Shown piece after piece: positions 53,167 through 61,440 of a stretch of DNA of 64,000 nucleotides (positions are counted from its first letter, which is position 1; each line of letters starts with the position of its first letter). Source of the stretch: Roseovarius lutimaris (GTDB taxonomy: Bacteria > Pseudomonadota > Alphaproteobacteria > Rhodobacterales > Rhodobacteraceae); assembly GCF_900115165.1 (NCBI RefSeq), contig NZ_FOVP01000001.1:186001-250000 (forward strand), given 5' to 3'. The notes under the pieces are model-generated. The model was not told where the DNA came from and made no database searches. It saw only the letters and a list, made by a program, of their open reading frames with translations. The position numbers were made by a program, and so were the translations under genes.

Positions 53167-54621
53167 TTATTCGGCGGCTTTCAGCTCAAACCCCTGTTCG
53201 ATCATATCGCTTGGCGCCACCGGGTATTCCCCCGAGAAGCAGGCATCGCAATATTGCGGGCAATTGGAATTGCGGCCCTCGGCCTCGCCGACGGCGCGGT
53301 AAAGCCCGTTGAGCGAGATGAACTTGAGGCTGTCGACCTGAAGATGGTCGCGCATTTCATCCTCGGTCATGGTCGCCGCCAACAGCTTTTCGCGCTGCGG
53401 GGTATCCACACCGTAAAAACACGGCCAGGCGGTCGGCGGGCTGGCAATACGGAAATGCACCTCTTTCGCGCCGGCATCGAGGATCATTTCCTTGATCTTG
53501 CGGCTGGTTGTGCCGCGCACGACGCTGTCATCCACCAGAATGACCCGTTTGCCCTTGATCAGGGCGCGGTTCACGTTGAGCTTGAGGCGCACCCCCATGT
53601 TGCGGATCTGCTCGGTCGGCTCGATGAAGGTGCGGCCCATATACTGATTGCGGATGATGCCCATGGCGTAGGGGATCCCCGATTCGTGGCTAAACCCGAT
53701 CGCCGCCGGGGTGCCGCTATCGGGCACCGGGCAGACAAGGTCAGCGTCAACCGGGGCTTCGCGCGCCAGCTCGACACCGATCTGGTGGCGGGTTTCATAG
53801 ACAGAGCGCCCGCCGATGATCGAATCGGGGCGCGAGAAATAGACATGCTCGAAAATGCAAAAGCGCGCGGGCACGCGGCGGAACGGGTAATGGCTCTCGA
53901 CGCCATGCTTTTCCGAGATCACCACCATCTCGCCGGGCTCGATCTCGCGCACATAGGTCGCGCCGATGATATCAAGCGCGCAGGTTTCCGAACTGAGCAC
54001 CCAGCCATCGGCAACCTGACCAAGCACCAGAGGGCGGACCCCAAGCGGGTCGCGCACACCGATAAGCTCACTGCCGGTCATGGCAACGATCGAGAACGCG
54101 CCTTCGACCCGGCGCAGGGCGTCTTCCATCCGCTCGGGGATATTGCGCTGAAGCGAGCGCGCCATCAGGTGGATGATGCATTCACTGTCCGAGCTTGATT
54201 GAAAAATCGAGCCACGCTCGACCAGCTCTTTGCGCAGGGCATTGGCATTGGTGATATTGCCGTTATGGGCAATCGCCGCGCCGCCCATCGAAAACTCGCC
54301 AAAGAAGGGCTGAACGTCGCGGATCGCAGCACCTTTACTGCCGGCGGTGGAATAGCGCACATGCCCGATGGCCAGCGGCCCCGGCAGCGTTTCCATCAGG
54401 CTATGTCGGGTGAAATTGTCGCGCACATAGCCAAAGCGGCGCACGCTGTTAAAGCCCTGCTCGGCGTCGTGGCTGACGATGCCGCCGGCCTCTTGTCCGC
54501 GATGTTGCAGGGCGTGCAGGCCAAGGGCGACAAAGTTCGCGGCATCGGTCACGCCGATGACGCCGTAAACTCCGCATTCCTCCTTCAGCTTGTCATCATC
54601 AAAAGGGTGCGCGGGGGGCAT
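53167..54621 (-). CDS. purF: Amidophosphoribosyltransferase
   Basis: The product is 484 aa. A 15-residue propeptide (MPPAHPFDDDKLKEE) precedes Cys16 in CGVYGVIGVTDAANF, the N-terminal nucleophile after cleavage. PRPP site: KRVILVDDSVVRGTTSRK. The C-terminal CDACFSGEYPV resembles the Fe-S ligand pair of the Bacillus-type enzyme. First committed step of purine synthesis. It shares the minus-strand run with cvpA and radA. Confidence 0.96.
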   Translation of the reverse strand: MPPAHPFDDDKLKEECGVYGVIGVTDAANFVALGLHALQHRGQEAGGIVSHDAEQGFNSVRRFGYVRDNFTRHSLMETLPGPLAIGHVRYSTAGSKGAAIRDVQPFFGEFSMGGAAIAHNGNITNANALRKELVERGSIFQSSSDSECIIHLMARSLQRNIPERMEDALRRVEGAFSIVAMTGSELIGVRDPLGVRPLVLGQVADGWVLSSETCALDIIGATYVREIEPGEMVVISEKHGVESHYPFRRVPARFCIFEHVYFSRPDSIIGGRSVYETRHQIGVELAREAPVDADLVCPVPDSGTPAAIGFSHESGIPYAMGIIRNQYMGRTFIEPTEQIRNMGVRLKLNVNRALIKGKRVILVDDSVVRGTTSRKIKEMILDAGAKEVHFRIASPPTAWPCFYGVDTPQREKLLAATMTEDEMRDHLQVDSLKFISLNGLYRAVGEAEGRNSNCPQYCDACFSGEYPVAPSDMIEQGFELKAAE

Positions 54622-54746
54622 TTGTCTGGACAAAGCGGTGCAACTCCAAATCCGGTCATTTCGCTTGGGGCCTCTCTTACGCCCTTGGGCGCGCCGTGTC
54701 ACGAAACTATCACAAAATATCGGGGGCGACGTGGCGTTTGGCCCTG

Positions 54747-55193
54747 TCAATAGCGCGACAGGATCACCCCGCCCGCCACCAAAAGCGCCGCGAGGATGCG
54801 GGTCAGCGACAGATCGCGCGCCACAAGGCCAAAGGCGCCGATGTAATCAAGCACCAGCGCCGCCACCATCTGGCCGAGGATCAAAACCGTGATTGTGGTC
54901 AGAACCCCAAGGATCGGCACGCTCCAGAGCGCGGCCCAGACGTAAACCGCCCCAAGTGCGCCCCCCAGCAGCAGCCATTTAGGCAGGGTGGCAACGCGCG
55001 CGATCGCCCCCGCCTCGCCGCCAAGCGCCACAAGCACCAGAAGCGCGACAAAGCCGACCCCAAAGGAGATCGTCGCCGCCGCCAAAGAACTTTCGATGCT
55101 GCGCCCAAGCGCCGAGTTGATCGGCGCCTGAAGCGCGATGGCCACACCGGCCACCGCCATAAAGATCAATGCAAGAAGCGGGCTTTGCGGCAT
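54747..55193 (-). CDS. YdcZ/DUF606-type DMT-superfamily transporter
   Basis: The product is 148 aa with about five transmembrane helices: LIFMAVAGVAIALQAPINSALGRSIESSLAAATISFGVGFVALLVLV is the DUF606 pattern, and LGVLTTITVLILGQMVAALVLDYIGAFGL the second half. It is a half-size transporter that may dimerise. It interrupts the common order cvpA-purF, 8 bp after cvpA. Confidence 0.8.
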   Translation of the reverse strand: MPQSPLLALIFMAVAGVAIALQAPINSALGRSIESSLAAATISFGVGFVALLVLVALGGEAGAIARVATLPKWLLLGGALGAVYVWAALWSVPILGVLTTITVLILGQMVAALVLDYIGAFGLVARDLSLTRILAALLVAGGVILSRY

Positions 55194-55201
55194 TGCGGGG
55201 T

Positions 55202-55762
55202 CTATTGCGGCGTGTCGCAGGCGCCTACAAGCTCTTCATATTGCCGGGTGATCCAGCCAAGCGCCTGTTCGGGATTGCCGTCCTCGACAGAGCCGGTCAG
55301 CTTGGCGAACACCCGCGCCGAGCGGCTATCGTCGATGATGTCGATGGATTGCGAGGTGATCACCGTTTCATAAACGAAATAGGCAATCGCGACCAAAAGC
55401 ACACCGCGCGCCACGCCAAAGACAAAGCCAAGACCCTGATCAATCCCGCCAAGCGCGGAGCGCTGGACCAGCGATGAAAACAGCGGCGTGATCAGCGAAG
55501 CGACGATCAGACCGATGGCAAAGACCACCGCAAAGGCGGCGATCATGCTCAGCTCGCAACTGTCGGCGATGAAATCGCCCACAACCGGCACCTCTTTGAC
55601 CAGCGGTTCAAGCTGTGGGGCAAACAGAAACGCCAGAATGCCCGCCACGACCCAGCCGGCAATCGCCAGGGCCTCGCGCACAAAGCCACGCGAATAGGCC
55701 AAGAGCGCCGATAAAACGATAAACAGCGCCACGACGCCATCAATGATGGTGAAACCTTCCAT
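55202..55762 (-). CDS. cvpA: CvpA family membrane protein
   Basis: The product is 186 aa: FTIIDGVVALFIVLSALLAYSRGFVREALAIAGWVVAGILAFLFAPQL with four membrane segments and SALGGIDQGLGFVFGVARGVLLVAI are family hallmarks. Associated with colicin V production and membrane or envelope homeostasis; conventional partner of purF. C-terminal cytosolic tail about 40 aa. Confidence 0.93.
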   Translation of the reverse strand: MEGFTIIDGVVALFIVLSALLAYSRGFVREALAIAGWVVAGILAFLFAPQLEPLVKEVPVVGDFIADSCELSMIAAFAVVFAIGLIVASLITPLFSSLVQRSALGGIDQGLGFVFGVARGVLLVAIAYFVYETVITSQSIDIIDDSRSARVFAKLTGSVEDGNPEQALGWITRQYEELVGACDTPQ

Positions 55763-55788
55763 TCGTCTCTTCCTGTCCCTCTGGGCGC

Positions 55789-57153
55789 CTAGCCTGCGCC
55801 GAAAATGTCACCGACAAACGCGGTCAGATCGCCCATATGCGTGAGTTTGAGCCCGCTGTCACCACCCGGTTTTCCACCAGACGGGGTAATTGCGGCTGTG
55901 AAACCAAGTTTTTGCGCTTCTTTCAACCTGTTTTCGGTCTGTCCCACCGGTCTGAGCGCGCCAGACAGGCTTATTTCGCCGAAAACCACCGTATCGGCGG
56001 GCAGGGCGGTATCTTCGCGCGCACTCAGCAGCGCGGCGGCAACCGCCAGATCGGCGGCCGGCTCGCTTATCTTGAGGCCGCCGGCCACGTTGAGGTAAAC
56101 ATCAAGCCCGGCAAACGGAATGCCACAGCGCGCCTCAAGCACCGCGAGGATCATCGCAAGGCGCGCGCCATCCCACCCCACGACCGCGCGGCGCGGTTGC
56201 GAATGCGGGGTCGGCGCGACCAGCGCCTGCATTTCCACCAACAGGGGGCGGGTGCCCTCGATACCGGAGAACACCACCGAACCGGGACTTGGCGTACCGC
56301 GCCCCGACAGGAAAAGCGCAGAAGGGTTGGAGACCTCGGCAAGCCCCGCGCCGGTCATTTCAAACACGCCGATTTCGTCGGCGGGGCCAAAGCGGTTCTT
56401 GACAGAGCGCAGAATGCGGAATTGGTGCCCACGTTCGCCTTCGAAATAAAGCACGCAATCGACCATGTGCTCGACCACGCGCGGGCCGGCGATCTGGCCG
56501 TCCTTGGTGACATGACCGACAAGAATGACGCTTGTGTTGGAGCGCTTGGCAAAGCTGGTCAGTTCATGCGCGGCGGCGCGCACCTGGCTGACGCTGCCGG
56601 GGGCGGCCTCGACGGTGTCGGACCACACGGTCTGGATCGAATCGATGATCACCAGATCGGGGCGCTCGGCCTCAAGCGTGGTCAGGATATCGCGCAAAGA
56701 TGTCGCCGCCGCCAGCTTGACCGGTGCCTCGCCAAGCCCAAGGCGTTGCGCGCGCATGCGAACCTGTGCGCTTGCCTCTTCGCCCGAGATGTAAAACGTC
56801 TTGAGGCCCGCGGCGGCAAAGCGCGCCGCCGCCTGAAGCAAAAGCGTCGATTTGCCGATGCCGGGATCGCCGCCGACCAGAACCGCGCTTGACGGCACAA
56901 GCCCACCGCCCAGAACACGGTCCAGCTCGCCAATGCCCGAGAGGGTGCGCGGCGGCGGGGTTTCCTCGGTCGAAAGGTCGGTCAGCGTCAGGAACGAGCC
57001 GCGCTTGCCGCCAAGCGATTTGCCCTTGGGCCCGGTGGACAGCGGCGCCTCTTCAACGATCGTGTTCCACTCGCCACAGGCATCACAGCGCCCCGACCAG
57101 CGCGAGTGCGTCGCACCACAGGACGTGCAGGAAAAGGAATTGGATTTCGCCAT
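55789..57153 (-). CDS. radA: DNA repair protein RadA
   Basis: The product is 454 aa. Zinc finger CTSCGATHSRWSGRCDACGEW at about residue 8; RecA-like ATPase with Walker A GGDPGIGKSTLL and VIIDSIQTVWSD; the RadA signature KNRFGPADEIGVFEM; C-terminal Lon-protease-like domain. It promotes branch migration in recombination. Start 57153 (MAKSNSFSC). Confidence 0.97.
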   Translation of the reverse strand: MAKSNSFSCTSCGATHSRWSGRCDACGEWNTIVEEAPLSTGPKGKSLGGKRGSFLTLTDLSTEETPPPRTLSGIGELDRVLGGGLVPSSAVLVGGDPGIGKSTLLLQAAARFAAAGLKTFYISGEEASAQVRMRAQRLGLGEAPVKLAAATSLRDILTTLEAERPDLVIIDSIQTVWSDTVEAAPGSVSQVRAAAHELTSFAKRSNTSVILVGHVTKDGQIAGPRVVEHMVDCVLYFEGERGHQFRILRSVKNRFGPADEIGVFEMTGAGLAEVSNPSALFLSGRGTPSPGSVVFSGIEGTRPLLVEMQALVAPTPHSQPRRAVVGWDGARLAMILAVLEARCGIPFAGLDVYLNVAGGLKISEPAADLAVAAALLSAREDTALPADTVVFGEISLSGALRPVGQTENRLKEAQKLGFTAAITPSGGKPGGDSGLKLTHMGDLTAFVGDIFGAG

Positions 57154-57208
57154 GCCCGGGTGATGCCCCAACTGGCGCGTCCGGTCAAACCCGAAAGCGG
57201 GCTCTGGC

Positions 57209-57973
57209 CTATTCCGCCGCCTTTTGGGTCAGGTCGATCACCCGGCCATCCTGGCGGATCATCTCTTCCAGCCCAAGCTCGGGCAGCACATCGCGCAGAT
57301 CGTCGCGCAGGCGCGTCAGTTGGCTACTGGCGACGCTTTCCTCAAGATCGACCTCATGCGCCCAGTGTTTAAGTTCGCGGCTGATCTGCTTGGCCTGATC
57401 AAGCCGGGCATTGAAGGCCTCGATCTCTTGCTGGCGTTGGGTCAGGAAGGCGCGGGCGCGGGCCACCTTTTCGTCGGAATAGACGTCGGAAAGCTCGCGG
57501 CTGATGTGTGACATCTGCGCCGCGACCTCAAGAAGATCCGGCTCAAGCCCGCCAAGATCGGGATGATCGCGCAGGTAGGCAAGGCGTTCGCGCACCGCGT
57601 CAAATTCTGACGAAAGCTGAAAAACGCCGGTTCTGTCGGCGGCATGGGCGGCGGCATAGGCGCGCGCCACGTCCTGCATGCCGAGCGAAAACCGGCGATG
57701 CGAGTTTTCCAGTGCCATGATGCGCCCATTCGCAGGCAGGTAAAAACACAGAAGAACGGCCAAAGCGGTCAGGCCTATTTGAGCAATTTGTCCTGCGTTT
57801 TCATATGTTACGCCACCAAAGCTCACGTTGAATTCAAGCCATGGCAAGAGGCCGAAAAAGCTGGCAATCGTGATCGCGCTCAATCCGAGCGCAGACAAAA
57901 CAAAGACAATAACGGCAAGCCGATGTAGTAAATATTGGGTCAGCAGCGCGACAGATTTCAAATGTCCGGCCAT
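57209..57973 (-). CDS. Membrane-anchored coiled-coil protein, unknown
   Basis: The product is 254 aa. Two hydrophobic helices (about 12-46 and 62-83) are followed by a long helical, charged domain (90-240) with heptad-like stretches (VYSDEKVARARAFLTQRQQEIEAFNARLDQAKQISRELKHW). Such proteins are sometimes labelled 'DNA repair protein' in roseobacters, probably by proximity to radA; nothing in the sequence supports that. It precedes radA on the same strand. Confidence 0.65.
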   Translation of the reverse strand: MAGHLKSVALLTQYLLHRLAVIVFVLSALGLSAITIASFFGLLPWLEFNVSFGGVTYENAGQIAQIGLTALAVLLCFYLPANGRIMALENSHRRFSLGMQDVARAYAAAHAADRTGVFQLSSEFDAVRERLAYLRDHPDLGGLEPDLLEVAAQMSHISRELSDVYSDEKVARARAFLTQRQQEIEAFNARLDQAKQISRELKHWAHEVDLEESVASSQLTRLRDDLRDVLPELGLEEMIRQDGRVIDLTQKAAE

Positions 57974-58084
57974 GACTTCCCCCCTGAAAGATCATTTCCT
58001 TAATATAGGCAAGTTTACGCTTATTGTCGGAAACGCAAAGGATTAATTTGATCAACTACCGGTAAAGTCTTGGAAATCCGGGCG

Positions 58085-58585
58085 TTACCGCACGTTTTTT
58101 GTTTCCGGTTTCTCAACAATTCTGCGGTTTTCGCCGTATTTTCCAGTCAGCCAGCCGATGACAACCGAGGCAATTACACAAAAGCTGAACAGGTAAAGCC
58201 CCCAGGCCGTCTCGACCCGGCCTAGCCCGGCACCGCGCGACAGGATGATATAAAGCGCAACCAGAAAAACATCCGCCATCGCCAGCTTGCCCAGCACCTG
58301 AAGCACCGGCAAGACCCGTCTTTCCAACAGATTAAAATGGATCAGGGCAAGGCCGATGGTCTTGAGATAGGGCGCGAAGAGGGCAAAGACCGTGACCAGC
58401 AGCGCAAGGAAAACATCCGCCTGCCAGAGACTTTGCAACCCGGTGATGACGCTAATCTCGTCAAGGGCGAAGAACGGCAGAATGCCAGCACGGATAAGCG
58501 GCGCGAACCAGGCGATAGGGAATAGGATAAGCAGCGAAAGATTGGCAAGTCTGAGCGCCCAATTGGCCGCTTGCCGAGGTTTCAC
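58085..58585 (-). CDS. PqiA-like (paraquat-inducible protein A) membrane protein
   Basis: The product is 166 aa, beginning with GTG whose GTGA overlaps the mlaF stop (58582-58585). Four membrane helices; IPFFALDEISVITGLQSLWQADVFLALLVTVFALFAPYLK and LGKLAMADVFLVALYIIL are the PqiA-domain pattern in half-size form. Coupled to mlaF/mlaE, it may act with lipid transport to the outer membrane. Confidence 0.82.
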   Translation of the reverse strand: MKPRQAANWALRLANLSLLILFPIAWFAPLIRAGILPFFALDEISVITGLQSLWQADVFLALLVTVFALFAPYLKTIGLALIHFNLLERRVLPVLQVLGKLAMADVFLVALYIILSRGAGLGRVETAWGLYLFSFCVIASVVIGWLTGKYGENRRIVEKPETKNVR

Positions 58586-59328
58586 CGGACCGCCTCGATC
58601 GGCCCCTCGGCGCGGCCATGAATGAACTGATCGAGGTAGGGATCGCCGGAATTGTCCATGTCGGCCACCGGGCCGGTCCATTTGATCACCCCGTCATGCA
58701 GCATCGCGATATTGTCGGCAATCGCGCGCACGCTTGTCATGTCATGGGTGATGGTCATCGCAGTGGCGCCCATCTCGACCACGATCTCGCGGATCAGGTC
58801 ATTGATAACGCCCGCCATAATCGGATCAAGGCCGGTGGTCGGCTCGTCGAAAAAGATGATCTCGGGCTCGGCGGCGATGGCCCGGGCAAGGCCGACGCGC
58901 TTTTGCATGCCGCCCGACAGTTCGGCCGGGAATTTATCCGCCACATCCGGCTTGAGCCCGACGCGGCGCAGCTTTTCTATCGCGACCTCGCGGGCCTCTT
59001 CCCGGGGTCGGGCCAGCGAGCCGCGCAACAGGCGAAAGGCGACATTCTGCCAGACGGGAAGTGAATCAAACAGAGCACCCCCCTGAAACAGCATGCCAAA
59101 GCGCGCCAGAAACGCGTCGCGGTCGCCGGTGGTGACGTCCTTGCCATCAAGGGTGATCTTGCCGCTATCGGGCGTAACAAGGCCAAGAATGCTTTTCAGC
59201 GCAACAGATTTCCCGGTGCCAGACCCGCCGATGATGACCATCGAGGTGCCCGATTCAACGGTCAGGTTCACGCCGCGAAGCACGTGATTGTTGCCAAAGG
59301 CTTTATGAACGTCGGTGAGCTCTATCAT
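58582..59328 (-). CDS. mlaF: MlaF-like phospholipid ABC transporter ATPase
   Basis: The product is 248 aa. Walker A GGSGTGKSVALK, MLFQGGALFDSLPVWQNVAF (MlaF-type Q-loop), signature LSGGMQKRVGLARA, Walker B IIFFDEPTTGLDP and MTITHDM. It powers the MlaE permease. Overlaps mlaE (ATGA). No mlaD, mlaC or mlaB is adjacent. Confidence 0.92.
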   Translation of the reverse strand: MIELTDVHKAFGNNHVLRGVNLTVESGTSMVIIGGSGTGKSVALKSILGLVTPDSGKITLDGKDVTTGDRDAFLARFGMLFQGGALFDSLPVWQNVAFRLLRGSLARPREEAREVAIEKLRRVGLKPDVADKFPAELSGGMQKRVGLARAIAAEPEIIFFDEPTTGLDPIMAGVINDLIREIVVEMGATAMTITHDMTSVRAIADNIAMLHDGVIKWTGPVADMDNSGDPYLDQFIHGRAEGPIEAVR

Positions 59329-60110
59329 GCCGAGAAAAACAACTCTGTCAGAAGGTAGTTGGACGCAAGGATAAGCACGCTTGCGGCCACCACGGCGGCC
59401 TTGGTCGCGCTGCCGACACCCTGTGCGCCGCGGCTCGAATTCATCCCGTAATAGCACCCCATCAGCGCCACGATAAAGCCGAACGCCGCGCCTTTGATCA
59501 TGCCAGAGATGACATCCCATTGTTCGAGGAAATCAATCGTGTTGTGCAGATAGGTCGCCGCGCCGAAATCAAGCCGCCCGACACCGACCAGAAACCCGCC
59601 CATGATCCCGAGAGAGTCGCCCACTGCGACCAGAAGCGGCACCGCAAGCGTGGCGGCCAAAACTCGGGGCAGGGTGAGGTATTTCATCGGATTGGTCGAC
59701 AGGGTGGTGAGCGCGTCGATCTGTTCGGTCACCTTCATGGTGCCGATCTCGGCGGCAATGCTAGAGGCGACGCGCGCCGCCACCATCAGGCCGCCAAGCA
59801 CCGGGCCAAGTTCACGGGTAAGGCCGATGGCGACAATCGAGGGCACCACGGTTTCGGCGTTAAAGCGCGCACCGCCCGCGTAGATCTGAAGCGCAAGCGC
59901 GCCGCCGGTGAAGACGGCGGTCATGCCCACGACCGGCAGCGACAGCCAGCCGATCTGAACAAGAGCATGGCCAAATTCGCGCCAGTAAAACGGCGGGCGC
60001 GCAAGGTGGCTTATGGTGCGGGCAGCAAAAAGCCCGATCCGCCCGATCGCCGCCAATGTGCCCAGCACATACCGCCCGATCGCGGCCAAGAATGACATGG
60101 CCACCGTCAT
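59325..60110 (-). CDS. mlaE: MlaE-like phospholipid ABC transporter permease
   Basis: The product is 261 aa. [97 protein letters not shown] is diagnostic for MlaE. It sits in the inner membrane with MlaF. Start at 60110 overlaps the alr stop; Met5 (60098) is an alternative. Confidence 0.93.
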   Translation of the reverse strand: MTVAMSFLAAIGRYVLGTLAAIGRIGLFAARTISHLARPPFYWREFGHALVQIGWLSLPVVGMTAVFTGGALALQIYAGGARFNAETVVPSIVAIGLTRELGPVLGGLMVAARVASSIAAEIGTMKVTEQIDALTTLSTNPMKYLTLPRVLAATLAVPLLVAVGDSLGIMGGFLVGVGRLDFGAATYLHNTIDFLEQWDVISGMIKGAAFGFIVALMGCYYGMNSSRGAQGVGSATKAAVVAASVLILASNYLLTELFFSA

Positions 60111-61144
60111 CCGCCCAGATATCGCCGCATATAGCGCGCCCCCAAAGATGTCAGAATTTCATAACCGATGGTGTCGGCGTTGTCGGCCAGCGTATCAATA
60201 GACTGATGCCGCCCCAGAAGTTCAAGCGTTTTCGGATCATACCCCAGATCGGTGATATCGACGCCAATCAGGTCCATGGAAATGCGCCCGGCAATGGGGC
60301 AGGGGGTATCCTCGGCCCAGAGCATGGTCTTGGGGCCCATCGCGCGCAGGATGCCATCGGCGTAGCCGCCTGAAATCGTTGCGATCCGCGTGTCTCGGGT
60401 GGCGCTAAAGCTATTGCCATAACCGACGGTTTCCCCGGCACTCAGATCGCGGCACTGGATCACCGGCACATCAAGCGTGACCACCGGGCGCGCATCGACG
60501 AAGGGGCGCCCGCCATAGACGCCGATCCCCGGACGGGCGAGATCAAAGTGATAGGCCTCGTCAAGCAGGATCGCGCCGGTATTGGCAAGGCTGCGCGGCA
60601 CGTCGATATCATCAGTCATCTCGCGGAAGGTCGCGAGTTGTTGCGGGTTCATCGTATGATCGCGCTCATCGGCGCAGGCAAGATGGCTCATGATCAGTTG
60701 CGGCTTTTGCGCCATTGCGATCTGGCGCACGGCGGACCATTCGGCGGGCTCCATACCGAGGCGGTTCATGCCGCTGTCAAGCTGAATGCCAAACGGGTGA
60801 CCGGGCAGGGCCTCGACATGGCGGATAAGCTGATCGAGCGAATTGATCATCGGCACAAGATCCATGTCGCCGATCATATCGGCGTCACCGCGCATATGCC
60901 CGGAAAACACGTTGATTGTCGGCCCCGGACCAAGCGCCTCGCGCAGCGCGGCGCCTTCTTCGGCGACGGCGACAAAAAAGGTACGCGCACCGGCGCGCGC
61001 GAGGGCGCGGGCGACGCGGGAAAGGCCAAGCCCATAGGCATCGGCCTTGACCACGGCCGCGGTTTCACCCGCGGTCATGGCATCCAATGCGCGCCAGTTG
61101 GCGACAATGGCATCAAGATCAATGGTCAGAATTGCGGTGCTCAT
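60107..61144 (-). CDS. alr: Alanine racemase
   Basis: The product is 345 aa. PLP Lys in [20 protein letters not shown] near residue 33; [28 protein letters not shown] carries the catalytic Tyr region; HRYEIGY-like end [21 protein letters not shown]. It makes D-alanine for peptidoglycan. First gene of the alr-mlaE-mlaF-pqiA unit. Confidence 0.95.
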   Translation of the reverse strand: MSTAILTIDLDAIVANWRALDAMTAGETAAVVKADAYGLGLSRVARALARAGARTFFVAVAEEGAALREALGPGPTINVFSGHMRGDADMIGDMDLVPMINSLDQLIRHVEALPGHPFGIQLDSGMNRLGMEPAEWSAVRQIAMAQKPQLIMSHLACADERDHTMNPQQLATFREMTDDIDVPRSLANTGAILLDEAYHFDLARPGIGVYGGRPFVDARPVVTLDVPVIQCRDLSAGETVGYGNSFSATRDTRIATISGGYADGILRAMGPKTMLWAEDTPCPIAGRISMDLIGVDITDLGYDPKTLELLGRHQSIDTLADNADTIGYEILTSLGARYMRRYLGG

Positions 61145-61295
61145 GGCTGGGTTTTGACAGGATGGGCGTGAGGGTCAAGGGGAAAGCGCGTCGCCGCACC
61201 GCCGTCAGGCGGATATGGCAGGCGCAACAAAGCACCCCGGCCCCCAGAGGCCCGAGGTGACGAAAGAGAATAAGGCGTGCAAAACTGCTGTATCC

Positions 61296-61409
61296 TCAGA
61301 ACCAGCTTTGAACGCCGCGCGCTGCACCGGATATGTCACGACCCACGCCATCCACCGTGGCACAGCCGGCCATCAGGGCGATAAGGGCGAATGCAATCAG
61401 TTTTCGCAT
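61296..61409 (-). CDS. Entericidin-like small lipoprotein
   Basis: The product is 37 aa, too short for most gene finders. It starts MRKLIAFALIALMAGC, so the lipobox LMAGC places Cys16 at the mature N-terminus, followed by ATVDGVGRDISGAARGVQSWF. The C-T/A-V-x-GVGRDI pattern is that of entericidin EcnA/EcnB lipoproteins, which form an antidote/toxin pair in enterics; only one is present here. RBS AGGAG is 4 nt upstream of the ATG. It lies between the YejA-like gene and alr on the minus strand. Confidence 0.85.
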   Translation of the reverse strand: MRKLIAFALIALMAGCATVDGVGRDISGAARGVQSWF

Positions 61410-61440
61410 AGCTCCTGCCTATAGTTTGTTGCCTGTTTTC

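Noticed and set aside
57209-57973. 'DNA repair protein' label for the gene before radA.
   Set aside because: The sequence shows two membrane helices and a coiled coil, with no nuclease, helicase or DNA-binding motif.
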